From NCBI GenBank assembly GCA_963971225.1, contig OZ020267.1, positions 117,917,891 through 117,981,890 of the forward strand: DNA of 64,000 nt. The letters are read 5' to 3'. Below are positions 63,249-64,000 of this stretch, piece by piece. The stretch is from Melieria omissa (taxonomy: Eukaryota; Arthropoda; Insecta; Diptera; Ulidiidae). Position 1 is the first letter of the stretch; each line of letters starts with the position of its first letter. The translations under genes and the position numbers were made by a program. The notes below the pieces were generated by a model. That model saw only the letters and a program-made list of their open reading frames with translations. It was not told where the DNA came from and ran no database searches.

Positions 63249-64000
63249 CACAGTGCTTCGACTCCATACAAAATTGCGGCAAAAATAGAAGGAGTACGTG
63301 AAATTCGCTGAAACTTTGCAGTCTAAGTAATTTTGGGCTGCTGACTTCAAAATTTGAGTTTGTTTCCAAAAAATATATATAGTTTAAAAAAATCGAATAT
63401 ATATGGTTTTATATTATTTTATCATCACCGAGCTCAAACCGCTGGAGCTATAATGATGAAATTTGGTCAAAAGTTGTATTTTAGAAATTCACCCCTTAAA
63501 AAAGAAGCAATTTCAAAAACGTCGTCCTTTAAAGGGCGGAAAGGGGGTGGTGAAGCTTATATGGACGGACATTGTTTTTTTGGTCGGATTGTTTAAAAAT
63601 TGTGTATATGTATACTAAAAAAGCAATAACAAAATACGTATTTCAGCGTTTTTCTAAATTCGACATTTAAAGGGTGGAAAGAGTGCTGTAAAGTTGCTTA
63701 AAGGATATATTTTTTGTTTATTTGACATCCGTAGAACTTAACATGGAGATGAGACAAGTGAATATGCAATGCAGCTCAATTTATAACGGCGAGACTATTA
63801 TAAAAATTATTCTGCAAAACTAGGCCTTCTTTAAAATGAGACGTTTCTCCTTTTTCTAGAATATCTTAGCGTTGAATCACATTTTAGCAACCAAATTCCA
63901 TAATAATGAGAAAAACCGGATAATATGGCTCATAATGGGTTAAATAAGCGTACCAAACCTATTTTTATAAAAAAACATTCATAGTTTGTGGCTTTTACTT
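63249..64000. mobile_element. Second copy of the 12-bp-spacer Transib-like element (cut by window edge)
   Basis: It starts CACAGTGCTTCGACTCCATA as at 58946 and follows that copy closely to the end of the window. CGACG precedes it, a GC-rich 5-mer of the kind used as target. Its right end lies outside the window. Confidence 0.75.

Noticed and set aside
1..64000. CRISPR array, operon or prophage-like structure
   Set aside because: The spliced gene, SINEs, LINEs and gypsy elements show eukaryotic nuclear DNA, and no array of short repeats with unique spacers exists.

Overview
The window is a transposon-dense stretch of an insect nuclear genome, most likely a higher fly (Diptera). The evidence is the AT-rich intergenic DNA, short 57-67 bp introns beside very long ones, and the mix of gypsy, jockey/LOA-type, Tc1/mariner, P-like, piggyBac-like and Transib-like elements. 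A tephritid-like fly is my guess and is not proven. There are no bacterial-style genes and no CRISPR array. I found one convincing host gene: a small FoxL2-like forkhead transcription factor on the + strand at 29873-57455. Its five exons splice in phase into a predicted 215-residue protein. Two short exons at about 29.9-30.1 kb are separated by a 21.2 kb transposon-filled intron from the exon that carries most of the forkhead domain (51274-51629). Two short 3' exons follow. A second, broken copy of the start of the forkhead exon lies just upstream of the real one and is split by a transposon. Layout: 0.4-2.3 kb holds repeat-cored elements and a Tc1 relic. 2.8-8.7 kb is a decayed gypsy element split by a LOA/I-type LINE with an 11-bp target duplication. 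8.9-12.8 kb is a jockey-like LINE hit by two other LINEs. 12.8-16.8 kb is mostly featureless, with one tRNA-derived SINE. 16.8-28.8 kb has a MITE, two defective copies and one solo LTR of a second gypsy family, a Tc1 element, and SINEs. 29.9-57.5 kb is the FoxL2-like gene. Its big intron contains a LINE relic, a gypsy relic, a Transib-like element, a complete gypsy provirus with apparently identical 423-bp LTRs (37013-43112), a five-element Russian-doll stack (43312-46336) and a P-like element carrying its own small spliced reading frame. 57.5-64 kb is more DNA transposons, including a mariner snapback and two copies of a Transib-like element, plus a gypsy gag remnant. The point I rate highest is that two unrelated-looking element families (33210-35041; 58946-60273 and 63249 onward) end in CACAGTG, the V(D)J recombination heptamer. 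In both, nonamer-like ACAAAA-rich motifs follow at fixed spacings of 24 or 12 bp. The two copies with both ends visible have 5-bp GC-rich target duplications. The first also contains decayed reading frames that look like Transib transposase. Other notable points are a shared GTTAAAC candidate frameshift site in two gypsy copies, SAP-like domains at the start of two different gypsy Gags, a young SINE family with four TSD-flanked copies, and a within-window empty site that dates the P-like insertion.
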